Shown here: piece after piece, positions 1-9,949 of the stretch
Position numbering within the stretch: position 1 is the stretch's first letter
Layout: each line of letters begins with the position of its first letter
Assembly (NCBI RefSeq): GCF_014645735.1
Contig: NZ_BMMH01000004.1
Coordinates: forward strand, 124,001 to 188,000
Direction: 5' to 3'
From: Nocardia jinanensis
GTDB taxonomy: Bacteria > Actinomycetota > Actinomycetes > Mycobacteriales > Mycobacteriaceae
Length of the DNA: 64,000 nt
Made by a program: the position numbers and the translations under genes
The notes under the pieces: generated by a model
Told to the model about the DNA's origin: nothing
Databases searched by the model: none
The model's input: the letters and a program-made list of their open reading frames with translations, nothing else

Positions 1-284
1 CCGCGCTCGGCGGCGGCCGCGGGCACCGCACCATCGCCGGGACCCCGCAGCAGATCGCCGACGATCTACAGGCCTGGTTCGAAGCGGGTGCCGCCGACGG
101 ATTCAACGTGATGCCGCCGTATCTGCCGGGCGGGCTGGACGATTTCGTCGATCAGGTCGTTCCGATCCTGCAGGCACGCGGGCTGTTCCGCACCGAGTAC
201 ACCGAGACCACGCTGCGCGGGCACTACGGGCTCGGCCGCCACACCGGCCGCTTCACCCCGGCCGCGGCCGGGGTCGGCGCGTAG
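1..284 (+). CDS. C-terminal end of an NtaA/SnaA/DszA-type flavin-dependent monooxygenase (5' truncated)
   Basis: The gene enters from the left edge and stops at 282-284; 93 codons are visible, read from base 3. The text [20 protein letters not shown], then [17 protein letters not shown] and [10 protein letters not shown], is the characteristic C-terminus of the class of bacterial luciferase-like monooxygenases that act on nitrilotriacetate, pristinamycin precursors or dibenzothiophene sulfone using reduced FMN. The catalytic and flavin-binding N-terminal part lies outside the window, so the substrate cannot be judged. The family assignment is firm; the function beyond reduced-flavin-dependent oxygenation is inference. 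Confidence 0.85.
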   Translation, partial: ALGGGRGHRTIAGTPQQIADDLQAWFEAGAADGFNVMPPYLPGGLDDFVDQVVPILQARGLFRTEYTETTLRGHYGLGRHTGRFTPAAAGVGA

Positions 285-324
285 CCGCGACCCGGCCACC
301 CGTCCCGGCGACGGGAGGCGCGGA

Positions 325-678
325 TCAGCGCGCGGCGGCGCGGACCAGGTCGATCAGTTCCGTTTCGTCGAGGTCGATGCGGCGGGCCGCGTCCACGAGT
401 TGCCGGGCCAGGTCGATGACGGCGGCTCGTCCGTCGGGGATTCCGGCGCGGACCGTCGCCCCGCGCCCCCGGCGCAACTCGATCAGCCCTTCGTCGCGCA
501 ACCGCTGATATCCGGCGAGCACGGTATGGATGCTGACGTCCAGCGAGGCGGCCAGTTCACGCGCGCCGGGCAACCGGGTTCCGGCGGGTGCGTCACCGTC
601 GGCGATCGCTCGCCGTAGGCAGGCCGCGATCTGGTCGGCCAGCGGTTCCGGCCGTGCCGGGTCGACGCGGATCAGCAT
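325..678 (-). CDS. GntR-family transcriptional regulator, short YtrA-type
   Basis: A 117-residue DNA-binding protein. Residues about 8-75 form a GntR winged helix (PLADQIAACLRRAIADGD, then RLPGARELAASLDVS and the wing LIELRRGRGATV). The remaining tail of about 40 residues is too short for a FCD or UTRA ligand domain, which is the YtrA layout. ATG at 678 is chosen because it starts the MLIRVDP leader four bases after the stop of the upstream membrane-protein gene; the frame stays open to 723. YtrA regulators normally repress their own operon with a membrane or ABC component, which fits the gene pair seen here. Confidence 0.85.
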   Translation of the reverse strand: MLIRVDPARPEPLADQIAACLRRAIADGDAPAGTRLPGARELAASLDVSIHTVLAGYQRLRDEGLIELRRGRGATVRAGIPDGRAAVIDLARQLVDAARRIDLDETELIDLVRAAAR

Positions 679-682
679 CGGT

Positions 683-1657
683 TCAGTCCGCCCGTGCGAC
701 AACACCGGCCAGCACACCCGCACCCGTTTCGGCGTCGTCGACCGAGACCGCGAACCGGCGGCCCGAACGGCGGGTCACCACGATTCCCGGTCCGGCGCGC
801 AGTACGACGGCCGTGGCGCCCGGGATCAGCCGGATACCGTACCCGCCGTACCGCAGGGGTGAGATGTCCTCGGCCGAGACCTCGGTGATGTCCGCGGGGC
901 GCAGCCGCCACCGCGGCAGGCCCAGCGGTCCGGTTCCCACGGTGAGGCCGCGCTGGTCCACGACGACCCGCACCAGTGCCAGATGCACGAGCAACACGCC
1001 GCTGAGTGCCAGCAGAATGCCGGTGAGCGGCTGCGCGACGAAGCCGAGCACCACACCCATGAGCACCGCGACCACCCCGGTCATCAGCATCCATGGCGAA
1101 GCCGCCCGCCGCGACCAGCTGACTCGTTCCGTACGTCCGATGGCGAGAGGTTCGGCCGGAGCCGGTGCCGCCGTGGTGACCGGGCTCGCCGGTGCCGCGA
1201 TCCAGCCCGCCGCGCCGAGCACCAGCCCGGCGAGCGCCGCGATCGCGAACGCCCAGCCGGACAGGGTGACCTGGGCGGGATCGGGCACGTCCAGGTTGGC
1301 GATCGTGGCTGCCAACATGATCACCCCGACGAATCCGCCCACGCCCCAGGAGGTTCCGACGAGCAGCCGGATCGGGTCCGCCGCGCTGTCGGCCCGGCGC
1401 AGCGGCGTGCCCCGGCGGACCCCGATCAGCAGGGTCGCGGCGAATACGATCGCCAGGCCGGCACCGAGGCCGGCGGAGACGAATATGGCCGGAACCCGCC
1501 CGGTGAACCCGTCGGCGCCGTCGGCCCCGAAATGGGTGGCCAGCGGATCGGGCAGCCGATCGGCTGCCGCGGCCAGCAGCACGATATCGGGAACGATGGC
1601 CAGGATGGGCGGTAGTCCGGCGAGCAGGCAGAGCCGGATCGAGCTCAGGGTGTTCAT
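683..1657 (-). CDS. DUF1648-domain integral membrane protein
   Basis: A 324-residue membrane protein. The start ATG at 1657 is preceded by AAGGAGGT, a strong ribosome site. Near residue 35 the segment LPDPLATHFGADG is the DUF1648 signature, between a first hydrophobic helix and several more (about residues 8-30, 60-80, 100-120, 135-155, 190-235). The last 90 residues are soluble and resemble a PH-like sheet domain (RGLTVGTGPLGLPRW). The gene is followed after four bases by the GntR regulator, so the two form one operon. DUF1648 proteins accompany YtrA regulators in many Gram-positives; a role in envelope or antimicrobial stress is inference. Confidence 0.8.
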   Translation of the reverse strand: MNTLSSIRLCLLAGLPPILAIVPDIVLLAAAADRLPDPLATHFGADGADGFTGRVPAIFVSAGLGAGLAIVFAATLLIGVRRGTPLRRADSAADPIRLLVGTSWGVGGFVGVIMLAATIANLDVPDPAQVTLSGWAFAIAALAGLVLGAAGWIAAPASPVTTAAPAPAEPLAIGRTERVSWSRRAASPWMLMTGVVAVLMGVVLGFVAQPLTGILLALSGVLLVHLALVRVVVDQRGLTVGTGPLGLPRWRLRPADITEVSAEDISPLRYGGYGIRLIPGATAVVLRAGPGIVVTRRSGRRFAVSVDDAETGAGVLAGVVARAD

Positions 1658-1683
1658 GGGCACCTCCTTGTTATGGTTGAAGC

Positions 1684-1703
1684 ATAATAAATGGCTCATT
1701 ATT
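1684..1703. promoter_or_regulatory. AT-rich imperfect inverted repeat, candidate GntR operator
   Basis: The sequence ATAATAAATGGCTCATTATT lies 27 bases before the DUF1648 start codon. Its ends (ATAAT and ATTAT) are inverted copies around a nine-base centre. It stands out sharply in GC-rich DNA and sits where a YtrA-type repressor would control the operon. It could also include promoter elements. Binding is inferred from position only. Confidence 0.45.
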
Positions 1704-1767
1704 CGGTTCGTTCGGTTCGGTCGCCGGTTCGGCAGGCTTGTCGGCCGGTGCGCGCACACTGATCCCC

Positions 1768-2112
1768 ATGGCATACGACGAGGAACTGGCGGAACGGGTC
1801 CGGGATGTGGTGGGCATCGGCGCCGATGTATCCGAGCGCAGGATGTTCGGCGGACTCGCCTTCCTTTTCGGTGGGCATATGGGAGTCGCCGTGAGCCGGG
1901 AGGGCGGGCTGATGGTGCGGATGGAGCCCGCGGCGGCCACGGCGCTGGTCGACGATATCTCGGTGACCCCCATGGTGATGCAGGGCAGAGAACTGGACGG
2001 ATGGCTGCGGGTGACCGATGCGGCGGTCACCGACGATCGCGATCTCACGGCCTGGGTGGACCGCGGTATCCGGTTCGCACGATCACTACCACCCAAGAAA
2101 CCGAAACGCTGA
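1768..2112 (+). CDS. TfoX/Sxy N-terminal domain protein
   Basis: A 114-residue protein starting MAYDEELAERVRDVV, with the TfoX N-terminal motif RRMFGGLAFLFGGHMGVAV at residues about 25-44. ATG 1768 matches the usual family start, although the frame is open from 1738. It ends in a basic tail (PPKKPKR). Stand-alone TfoX-N proteins are common in actinobacteria; unlike Sxy in Haemophilus they are not shown to control competence. It is divergent from the DUF1648 operon and convergent with rsgA. Family is clear, role unknown. Confidence 0.8.
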   Translation: MAYDEELAERVRDVVGIGADVSERRMFGGLAFLFGGHMGVAVSREGGLMVRMEPAAATALVDDISVTPMVMQGRELDGWLRVTDAAVTDDRDLTAWVDRGIRFARSLPPKKPKR

Positions 2113-2227
2113 CCCCGGACAGGGGGCTACCCGCCGGCCGCGGTCGCCCGTCGCCACGGTCGGCGGTCGCCCGGCGGTCGGGAACACCGACCTTTCGCAC
2201 CTGCCGCGCAGGCAGCGGACGGGAGTG

Positions 2228-3277
2228 TCACCACTGGTCGTTGGAGTTCAACGCGACCAACAGCATGCGGATCGCGGCCACCCGCCGGGCCCGGTCCGGG
2301 AGTTCGTCGAGGGCGCATTCGGGATCGGCGGGCGGTCCCAGATGCGTGCAGCCGCGCGGGCAGTTCTCGATCGCCCCGGCCAGATCGGTGAACGCCGCGA
2401 TCACATCGTCGGGTGTGATGTGGGCGAGGCCGAAGGACCGGATGCCCGGAGTGTCGATGACCCAGCCGCCGCCCGGCAGAGCCAGCGCGACCGACTGAGT
2501 AGAGGTGTGTTTGCCCTTGCCGACCCCGGATACCTCGCCGACCGCGCGCGCGGCATCGGGTACCAGCCGGTTGACCAGGGTGGATTTCCCCACCCCGGAA
2601 TGGCCCAGAAAACAGGTGAGATGCCCGGTGAGCAGGTTCAAGGTCGCGTCGAGCGGGTCGTCGATCCCGGCGTAGACGATGGTCAGATCCAGATCGTCGA
2701 ACGCCGCCGCGAATTCCGAATCACCGGCCAGGTCGTGTTTGGTGAGACAGAGCACCGGTTCCAGCCCACCCGCGTAGGCGGCCACCATCGCCCGCTCCAC
2801 GAAACCGGTGCGTGGTGGCGGATCGGCCAGCGCCACCACGATGAACAACTTCTCCGCATTGCCGACCACCACCCGCTCGAACGGATCGGTGTCGTCGGCG
2901 GTGCGCCGCAGCACCGTGGTCCGTTCGGTGACCCGGACGATGCGCGCGAGAGTATCGGGCCGGCCGGAGAGGTCACCGACCACATCGACCTGATCGCCGA
3001 CCACGATGGGGGTCCGTCCCAGCTCCCGGGCTCGCATGGCCACCAGCGGACGGTGCGGGTCACTGTCGAGCACGCACCCCCAGCGGCCACGGTCCACCGA
3101 TACGACCATCGCCGGCTGCGCGTCCTGGTGCTGCGGGCGGGTCTTGGTCCGCGGCCGCGAACTCCGTCCGGGACGCACCCGGACATCGGATTCGTCGTAG
3201 GAGGCGGTGGTGCGGCCGCGGCGGTTCAGTGAGCCGCTCCCGGTTCGGCCGTCTGCGGGTCGAGCATGGCTTCCCAC
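2228..3277 (-). CDS. rsgA: Ribosome small-subunit-dependent GTPase A
   Basis: RsgA is a circularly permuted GTPase that helps late maturation of the 30S subunit. The order OB-fold (about residues 55-115), then G4 (TKHD), G1 ([12 protein letters not shown]), G2/G3 (DTPGIRSFG) and a C-terminal zinc knuckle with CPRGCTH and later Cys is complete. The start is uncertain: GTG at 3277 overlaps the end of aroA by about 50 bases; a shorter start inside the basic leader before [11 protein letters not shown] is possible, and mycobacterial homologues begin close to YDESDV. It follows aroA directly on the same strand, so cotranscription is likely. Confidence 0.93.
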   Translation of the reverse strand: MGSHARPADGRTGSGSLNRRGRTTASYDESDVRVRPGRSSRPRTKTRPQHQDAQPAMVVSVDRGRWGCVLDSDPHRPLVAMRARELGRTPIVVGDQVDVVGDLSGRPDTLARIVRVTERTTVLRRTADDTDPFERVVVGNAEKLFIVVALADPPPRTGFVERAMVAAYAGGLEPVLCLTKHDLAGDSEFAAAFDDLDLTIVYAGIDDPLDATLNLLTGHLTCFLGHSGVGKSTLVNRLVPDAARAVGEVSGVGKGKHTSTQSVALALPGGGWVIDTPGIRSFGLAHITPDDVIAAFTDLAGAIENCPRGCTHLGPPADPECALDELPDRARRVAAIRMLLVALNSNDQW

Positions 3278-4536
3278 AGGGCAACGAAATCGGGCAGCGT
3301 CTTCGCGGTGGTCCCGATATCCTCGATCTCGATATCCGGCACGGCGAGTCCGAGGATCGCCCCGGCCGTGGCCATCCGGTGATCGGCGTAGGAATGCCAG
3401 CGGCCGCCGTGCAGCGGGGCCGGGACGATCTCCAGACCGTCCTCGGTTTCGGACACCTGCCCGCCGAGCCGGTTGATCTCGGTGGACAGGGCGGCGAGCC
3501 GATCGGTCTCATGACCGCGTAGATGGGCGATCCCGCGCAGGCGGGACTCCGAATCCGCCAGCGCAGCCAGCGCCGCGACGGTCGGCGTCAGCTCACCCAC
3601 ATCGTGCAGATCGATATCGATACCGGCCAGCCGATCCGGTCCGGTCACGGTGAGCGCGCCGTCGCTGAAACCGGCCTCGGCGCCCATCCGCACCAGGATC
3701 TCCCGGATCACATCGCCGGGCTGGGTGGTCAGCCGCGGCCAGTGCGGAATGCTGACCCGCCCGCCGGTGACCGCGGCCGCGGCCAGGAACGGGGTGGCGT
3801 TGGAGAGGTCCGGTTCGATGGACCAGTCGACCGCGCGGATCGGGCCGGGGGAGACGGTCCAGGTCTGCTCGCCCCGGATATCGGCCGGCGCCTCGACCGC
3901 GACATCGGCGCGACGCAGCATTTCGACCGTCATCTCGATATGCGGCATGGAGGGCAAGGCGCTACCGGAGTGGCGAACCACCACCCCCTCGTCGAACCGG
4001 GCGGCCGACAACAGCAGCCCCGAGACGAACTGCGAGGAACCGGAGGCATCGATGGTGATGGCACCGCCGCGCAGCGCGCCGGTGCCGCGCACGGTGAACG
4101 GCAGCGCGTCACCCTCGATATCGGCGCCCAGCCCGCGCAGGGCGTCCAGGATGGTGCGCAGCGGGCGGACCCGCGCGGCGATATCGCCGTCGAAGGCGGT
4201 ATCGCCGACCGTGAGAGTCGCGACCGGGGGTACGAACCGCATCACGGTTCCGGCCAGCCCGCAGTCGACCTGCCCACCCTGTAGCGGGCCGGGGGTGACG
4301 GCGAGGGTATCGGCATCACCGATGATCTGGGTGCCGAGGGCGCGCAGCGCGGTGATCATCAGACCGGTATCGCGACTGCGCAGGGCGCCGGTGATGGTGG
4401 AGGGGCCGTCGGCGAGCGCGGCCAGGACCAGAGCTCTGTTCGTGATGGATTTGGATCCGGGCAGGGTGACGGTCGCATGCACGGGGGCATCGACATGGGG
4501 CGCTGGCCAGAAACTCACTCGACCATCTTGGCGCAT
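3226..4536 (-). CDS. aroA: 3-phosphoshikimate 1-carboxyvinyltransferase (EPSP synthase)
   Basis: AroA transfers enolpyruvyl from PEP to shikimate-3-phosphate, the sixth shikimate-pathway step. Visible family motifs are [18 protein letters not shown] near residue 25, [27 protein letters not shown], the [14 protein letters not shown] motif and [10 protein letters not shown] at the end. Length (436 residues from ATG 4536) is normal. The frame is open to 4587, but [13 protein letters not shown] is the more likely beginning. The stop overlaps the probable start region of rsgA. No truncation or missing residue was noticed. Confidence 0.95.
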   Translation of the reverse strand: MRQDGRVSFWPAPHVDAPVHATVTLPGSKSITNRALVLAALADGPSTITGALRSRDTGLMITALRALGTQIIGDADTLAVTPGPLQGGQVDCGLAGTVMRFVPPVATLTVGDTAFDGDIAARVRPLRTILDALRGLGADIEGDALPFTVRGTGALRGGAITIDASGSSQFVSGLLLSAARFDEGVVVRHSGSALPSMPHIEMTVEMLRRADVAVEAPADIRGEQTWTVSPGPIRAVDWSIEPDLSNATPFLAAAAVTGGRVSIPHWPRLTTQPGDVIREILVRMGAEAGFSDGALTVTGPDRLAGIDIDLHDVGELTPTVAALAALADSESRLRGIAHLRGHETDRLAALSTEINRLGGQVSETEDGLEIVPAPLHGGRWHSYADHRMATAGAILGLAVPDIEIEDIGTTAKTLPDFVALWEAMLDPQTAEPGAAH

Positions 4537-4616
4537 CGAGGTGACATACGCGTCGGTGGTGCTCGTAAGTGTGTCGTCGAGCACCACCGGTCGCGTCCCG
4601 GGCTGTAGCGGCCGGA

Positions 4617-6122
<1,506 letters not shown>

Positions 6123-6306
6123 AGGTTCTCCTCTGTGGAAGTAGGGCAAATAGCTGCGCGCGTGAACGGGCAGCCTGTGACCGCCGCGTCCCCGGTGAGA
6201 GAATGCTAAGACATAACTCTCAACACGTCACCACGTACTAGCATCATTGTCGCGGACAGGCCCGGGATTGTCTTGATCTGTCGGTATTCGGTGCGAGTAT
6301 CGGAAT

Positions 6307-7161
6307 ATGTGCGGACGGTATGCGACGACGACGGACCCCGGACGGCTCGCGGTAGAGCTGGACGCCATCGACGAGACCGAGATCCCGGGTGATTCCGGAG
6401 CGCGTGGCAGCGCATCGGTGGCGGGGGAGGACGCGGACACCCGCCGCGACGACCGGAGGCCGGGAGTGAACTACAACGTCGCCCCGACAACACAGATCCT
6501 CACCGTCGTCGACCGGCATACCCACGAACATCCCGATGACACCCCCAGCCGCCGGATCCGGCGAATGCGCTGGGGTCTGATCCCGCACTGGACCAAAGCC
6601 GCCGAACCGGGCATCCCGGTGAAGGGTAGACCGTTGTTCAACGCCCGAGCGGACAAGGCCGCGACGCTCCCGTCGTTCCGGGACGCGGTGAAATACCGGC
6701 GCTGCCTGGTGCCGATGGACGGCTGGTACGAATGGCTGGTCGAGCCGGACCCATCCGGGCCGGGCAAGGGAAAGAAGCCCAGGGTCGTCAAACACCCGTA
6801 CTTCATGTCCCATCCCGACGGCTCCCGGCTCTACATGGCCGGCCTGTGGTCGGTCTGGAAGGACCGCTCGCTCGACGACCCCGAACCGCTGCTGTCGTGC
6901 ACCATCCTCACCACCGACGCGATCGGGGATCTCACCCGTATCCACGATCGGATGCCACTGCCCATGCCCCCCGAACGCTGGGGCGCCTGGCTGGACCCCG
7001 ATCATCCCGCCCCGGCCGACCTGCTCGAGCCGCCGAGCGAGGAACTGGTGGCCGAGATCGCGGCCCGGCCGGTCTCGCCCCTGGTGAACAGCGTCAAGAA
7101 CAACGGGCCGGAACTACTGGCATCGCCCGGGGACGCCGCGGAGCAGACCACGCTGCTGTGA
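6307..7161 (+). CDS. SRAP-family abasic-site DNA-protein crosslinking protein (YedK/HMCES)
   Basis: SRAP proteins protect abasic sites in single-stranded DNA by forming a thiazolidine crosslink through Cys2. Here the protein begins MCGRYA, giving Cys2 after removal of Met. Further catalytic motifs are present: NVAPTTQ, the arginine-containing NARADK, DGWYEW with its glutamate, and RIHDRMP with its histidine. A 30-residue acidic insertion (about residues 27-57) separates the N-terminal strand from NVAPT. The protein is 284 residues. No LexA-type box was seen upstream, so SOS control is not supported. It corresponds in context to the mycobacterial SRAP gene beside aroA. Confidence 0.93.
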   Translation: MCGRYATTTDPGRLAVELDAIDETEIPGDSGARGSASVAGEDADTRRDDRRPGVNYNVAPTTQILTVVDRHTHEHPDDTPSRRIRRMRWGLIPHWTKAAEPGIPVKGRPLFNARADKAATLPSFRDAVKYRRCLVPMDGWYEWLVEPDPSGPGKGKKPRVVKHPYFMSHPDGSRLYMAGLWSVWKDRSLDDPEPLLSCTILTTDAIGDLTRIHDRMPLPMPPERWGAWLDPDHPAPADLLEPPSEELVAEIAARPVSPLVNSVKNNGPELLASPGDAAEQTTLL

Positions 7162-7203
7162 CCCCGCGGCGCCCGCAGCGTTGAGCCGCCCCGGGCTCGT
7201 TGC

Positions 7204-7551
7204 TCAGTCGCCCAGCGGGCAGTCGACCGTCGTAGTAAAGATACTCAGAGCGCATTTGAGCGTATCGGCATTGAGGTCGATGACCTCGGTCGCCAGCCCA
7301 CCGCCGGCGTTTTCGGCGCGTTCGGCCATCTCGTCCAACGGACTGCTGTCCTCCGGACTGCTGTCCTCCGGACTGTTGTTCTTCGGGCTGTTGTTCTCCG
7401 GATTGTTCTCGGAGCCGCCCTGACCGTCGAGCGGGAACTCGCCGGGTGCCGCGAGCGCCGACGGCGCGGACAGCAGTGCCGGGCCGACGCTCAGGGCCAC
7501 GGCCGCGGATACAGCGACGAACACAGAGCGCACGGACTTGCGCGGGGACAT
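7204..7551 (-). CDS. Small secreted protein with Asn/Ser-Pro repeats
   Basis: A 115-residue protein with a clear Sec signal peptide (MSPRKSVRSVF, a hydrophobic run, and cleavage near ALAAPG at residue 35). The mature part starts with a low-complexity segment built from the five-residue units NNSPK, NNSPE, DSSPE, DSSP (about residues 50-72), and ends with a more conserved-looking domain holding two cysteines (LKCALSIF and VDCPLGD) that could form a disulfide. I do not recognise the family. It lies convergent with the SRAP gene and probably has its own promoter. Confidence 0.7.
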   Translation of the reverse strand: MSPRKSVRSVFVAVSAAVALSVGPALLSAPSALAAPGEFPLDGQGGSENNPENNSPKNNSPEDSSPEDSSPLDEMAERAENAGGGLATEVIDLNADTLKCALSIFTTTVDCPLGD

Positions 7552-7702
7552 ATCGCATCACATCCTCGGAGTCGACGATCGGTCGTACCAAGTAACGCAT
7601 ACGAGACCGCCTGACCTGGTCAATTACCGTCCGCCGCGCGGTGCGAAACCCAATTCGGGTGGTATCCGGCGTACTGCCGTTCCATCCGCCTGGTCACGCT
7701 CG

Positions 7703-8194
7703 TCAGGCAGTGACCGGGGCGGTGACGGCGGCGGTCAGCCGGACCAGATCGGTGGGTGCGAGTGCGATCTCGAGGCCCCGGCGCCCGGCACTGCAGAACA
7801 CCCGATCCCAATCCAGTGCCGACGCGTCCACCACCGTCGGATACCTCTTGCGCTGCCCCAGCGGCGATATACCGCCGAGAACATAGCCGGTGCCGCGTTC
7901 GGCCCGGGTCCGGTCGGCCATGGCCGCCTTCGGCGCACCCAGCGCCGCTGCGGCGGCCTTCAGCGACAGCGTGCCGGGCACCGGTAGCACCGCGACGGCC
8001 AAGGCGCCGGTCGACAGTTCCAGCACCAGTGTCTTGAAGATCTGCCGCGCTTCGATTCCGAGCCGGGCGCCCAGCACATCGGCCGCTTCACCCCCGAAGG
8101 TGCCCGCCCGAGGGTCGTGCTCGTAGCTGTGCACCGTATGCGCGGCACCGGCGGTGAGCAATGCCCGGATCGCCGGAGTGGCGGCTGCTGCCAT
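7703..8194 (-). CDS. YbaK/EbsC-type Cys-tRNA(Pro) deacylase
   Basis: A 163-residue YbaK-domain protein that hydrolyses mischarged Cys-tRNA(Pro). ATG 8194 (MAAAATPAIRALL) is used although the frame runs to 8434. Family features are the early HSYEHDP, QIFKTLVLEL with the conserved lysine, AVLPVPGTLSLKAAA, and GYVLGGISPLGQRKRYPTVVD split over residues 100-125. It is divergent from sigR; in mycobacteria a YbaK-like gene also lies beside sigH. Stand-alone trans-editing activity is family knowledge. Confidence 0.88.
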   Translation of the reverse strand: MAAAATPAIRALLTAGAAHTVHSYEHDPRAGTFGGEAADVLGARLGIEARQIFKTLVLELSTGALAVAVLPVPGTLSLKAAAAALGAPKAAMADRTRAERGTGYVLGGISPLGQRKRYPTVVDASALDWDRVFCSAGRRGLEIALAPTDLVRLTAAVTAPVTA

Positions 8195-8252
8195 GGACCG
8201 GACCCTACCGTCCGGGTGGCAACGTCCTGTGAGGTGTCTTTCCCGTGGTCGG

Positions 8253-8278
8253 GGAACACTTCGCGACCACAGTGAGTT
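8253..8278 (+). promoter_or_regulatory. SigR/SigH-type autoregulatory promoter
   Basis: GGAAC at 8253-8257 is followed after exactly 18 bases by GTT at 8276-8278. This matches the established SigR/SigH consensus (GGAAY, 18-19 bases, GTT). It lies 39 bases before the upstream GTG start of sigR and 159 before the downstream one, so the transcript would include both. The site indicates positive autoregulation under thiol-oxidative stress. Confidence 0.8.
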
Positions 8279-8316
8279 GTACGCGGCAGAAACAGCGCAA
8301 GAGTGAAGGAGTGACG

Positions 8317-8436
8317 GTGTCCGTTCTCGTCGAACCACGCCCGGTCCACCACGATCCGGCTCCGGCGCGCACGCGGTTCTTCCCGCAGTACACACTCCCG
8401 GTAGATTTGGCTGGTAAGCCGATCGAAGGGACACGT
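8317..8436 (+). other. sigR: Possible 40-residue N-terminal extension of SigR (long isoform)
   Basis: GTG at 8317 is in frame with sigR and has AAGGAG five bases upstream; it would add 40 residues rich in Pro, His and Arg ([20 protein letters not shown] and so on). In Streptomyces coelicolor an upstream start gives an unstable long isoform from the stress-induced promoter; the same arrangement of promoter, early start and late start is seen here. Whether both starts are used is not shown by the sequence. Confidence 0.55.
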
Positions 8437-9123
8437 GTGACGAGCGAGGACGACGTGGCGACCGACACCGGCGGCGACGCGCGGCCTGCCGGGCAGCCGG
8501 AGACCGACGCCGAACTGGTCCAGCGGTTCGAGCGGGACGCGCTACCCATGCTGGATCAGCTCTACGGTGCCGCGCTGCGGATGACGCGTAACCCCGCCGA
8601 CGCCGAGGACCTGGTCCAGGAGACCTATGTCAAGGCCTATGCCGGTTTCAAATCCTTCAAAGAAGGCACCAACCTGCGGGCCTGGCTGTACCGGATCCTC
8701 ACCAACACCTACATCAACTCGTATCGCAAGAAACAGCGCCAGCCCGCGCAGTACCCGACCGACGAGATCACCGACTGGCAGCTCGCGGCGACCGCCGAGC
8801 ACAGTTCCACCGGACTGCGCTCCGCCGAAGTCGAAGCCCTCGACGCACTCCCTGACGACGACATCAAAGCCGCCCTCGTGCAACTGCCCGAGGAATTCCG
8901 GATGGCGGTGTACTACGCCGATGTCGAAGGGTTCCCGTACAAGGAAATCGCCGACATCATGGGTACCCCGATCGGTACGGTGATGTCCCGGCTGCACCGC
9001 GGCCGGAAACAACTGAAGGGTTCGCTCGCCGACGTGGCACGCGAACGCGGGTTCAACCGCACCGCATCCCAGCCCGGCGATTCCGATACCGCCGCGGCGG
9101 TGCGCCAGGAGGTCAAGCAGTGA
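8437..9123 (+). CDS. sigR: ECF sigma factor SigR/SigH, thiol-redox stress response
   Basis: This sigma factor directs RNA polymerase to genes for thioredoxin, mycothiol and protein quality control when disulfide stress releases it from RsrA. The 228-residue form starts at GTG 8437 with GAAGGG six bases ahead. Region 2 is complete ([20 protein letters not shown] text, [36 protein letters not shown]); region 4 is also complete ([34 protein letters not shown]). It is near-identical in motif to mycobacterial SigH. Its stop overlaps the rsrA start (GTGA), so the two are translationally coupled. Confidence 0.96.
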   Translation: MTSEDDVATDTGGDARPAGQPETDAELVQRFERDALPMLDQLYGAALRMTRNPADAEDLVQETYVKAYAGFKSFKEGTNLRAWLYRILTNTYINSYRKKQRQPAQYPTDEITDWQLAATAEHSSTGLRSAEVEALDALPDDDIKAALVQLPEEFRMAVYYADVEGFPYKEIADIMGTPIGTVMSRLHRGRKQLKGSLADVARERGFNRTASQPGDSDTAAAVRQEVKQ

Positions 9124-9416
9124 GCACCGAGCACGATCCCGATATGGAGCTCGACTGCACGGCGGTACTGGCCGACGTCTGGCTCATGCTCGATGGCGAA
9201 TGCGACGACAGCACCCGCGAGCGGCTCCAGCACCATATGGACCACTGCGCGCCGTGCATCGAGGCCTACGGCATCGAAGAGAAGATCAAGAGCATGCTGC
9301 ACCGCAAATGCGGCGGCGACCGGGCTCCCGATTCGCTGCGCGAACGGCTCACCGTCGAGATCCGCGGGGTCACCTTCCGCTCCGGTGACCTCCCGGCCGA
9401 TCCGGGCCGGGCCTGA
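9120..9416 (+). CDS. rsrA: Zinc-binding anti-sigma factor RsrA/RshA
   Basis: A 98-residue ZAS-family anti-sigma factor that binds and inhibits the preceding sigma factor until its cysteines are oxidised. The zinc and redox motif HxxxCxxC is present as HMDHCAPC near residue 40; further cysteines are Cys13, Cys28 and Cys64 (HRKCGG), so several thiols can take part in the redox switch. GTG at 9120 overlaps the sigR stop. The tail after about residue 75 is short. A strong hairpin follows 30 bases downstream. Confidence 0.93.
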   Translation: MSTEHDPDMELDCTAVLADVWLMLDGECDDSTRERLQHHMDHCAPCIEAYGIEEKIKSMLHRKCGGDRAPDSLRERLTVEIRGVTFRSGDLPADPGRA

Positions 9417-9446
9417 CCTCGGACCCGCCGCCCAGCACCCGAACAC

Positions 9447-9483
9447 CGAGCGGCCCGCACTTCGACGAAGTGCGGGCCGCTCG
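9447..9483. terminator. Bidirectional hairpin terminator between rsrA and bL37
   Basis: A perfect 17-bp stem (9447-9463 with 9467-9483, core GCGGCCCGCACTTC) closes a three-base loop. It lies between convergent rsrA and the bL37 gene, 30 bases after one stop and 28 from the other, so it can serve both. No clear T-run follows, which is usual in high-GC actinobacteria. Confidence 0.85.
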
Positions 9484-9511
9484 TGGTCTGTGCCCGGCCT
9501 CAGCCGGACGC

Positions 9512-9586
9512 TCAGGCGTTGGGACGCTTGCCGTGATTGGCGGCATTTCCCTTACGGCTGCGCTTCTTGCGGCCACGCTTACCCAT
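9512..9586 (-). CDS. Ribosomal protein bL37, 24-residue actinobacterial 50S subunit protein
   Basis: A 24-codon gene beginning MGKRGRKKRSRK and ending ANHGKRPNA, with AGGAGGAG seven bases before the ATG. Mycobacterial ribosome structures revealed a 24-residue basic protein of this type, named bL37, in the 50S subunit; as I recall its gene lies beside sigH-rshA, as here. The extreme basicity, the strong ribosome site and the terminator after it support a real gene. It is below the usual length cutoff of gene finders and easily missed. Confidence 0.9.
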   Translation of the reverse strand: MGKRGRKKRSRKGNAANHGKRPNA

Positions 9587-9731
9587 AGGTAGCTCCTCCT
9601 GGGGACATATCCCGCGACTGCGGGGAGTACATGTTGATCCTCGCCATTGTTCCACGTGTGGTTGGCTGTACCGACGGCGGTACAGTGGGCACCGGCCCCG
9701 AGACCGGAACGAACCTAGCGAACGGGGTGTC

Positions 9732-9947
9732 ATGGCGGAAGAAGTGCGGGCGGAAATGGTCTCCACAGTGCTCACCGTCGAGGTCGAGATCGGGGAACAG
9801 GTCACCATCGACCAAACCCTGGTTCTGCTCGAATCCATGAAAATGGAGATCCCGGTGATCACCGAGGCAGGCGGCGAAGTCGCCTCCATCGCCGTCACCC
9901 CCGGCCAGGTACTCCAGCAGGGCGACCTCATCGCCGTCATACAGTAA
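9732..9947 (+). CDS. Biotinylated single-domain carrier protein (TB7.3-like)
   Basis: A 71-residue biotin/lipoyl attachment domain standing alone. The biotinylation motif is ESMKMEIPV with the modified lysine at about residue 36; the two halves (AEMVSTVLTVEVEIGEQV and GEVASIAVTPGQVLQQGD) form the hammerhead fold. It corresponds to the mycobacterial TB7.3 protein found in the same place, between the sigH operon and pdtaS. Its carboxylase partner is not encoded nearby, so the acyl-CoA carboxylase it serves cannot be named. Confidence 0.93.
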   Translation: MAEEVRAEMVSTVLTVEVEIGEQVTIDQTLVLLESMKMEIPVITEAGGEVASIAVTPGQVLQQGDLIAVIQ

Positions 9948-9949
9948 TT

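Noticed and set aside
588..2498. Long plus-strand frame of 636 codons
   Set aside because: It runs antisense to the DUF1648 gene and across the TfoX and rsgA genes; its composition (Arg, Ser, Pro, Ala) is that of a GC-driven shadow, while the other strands carry clear families.
9706..9731. Second SigR-type promoter before the biotinyl carrier gene
   Set aside because: GGAAC is present at 9706, but the triplet 18 bases later is GTC and touches the start codon, leaving no room for a normal mRNA start.
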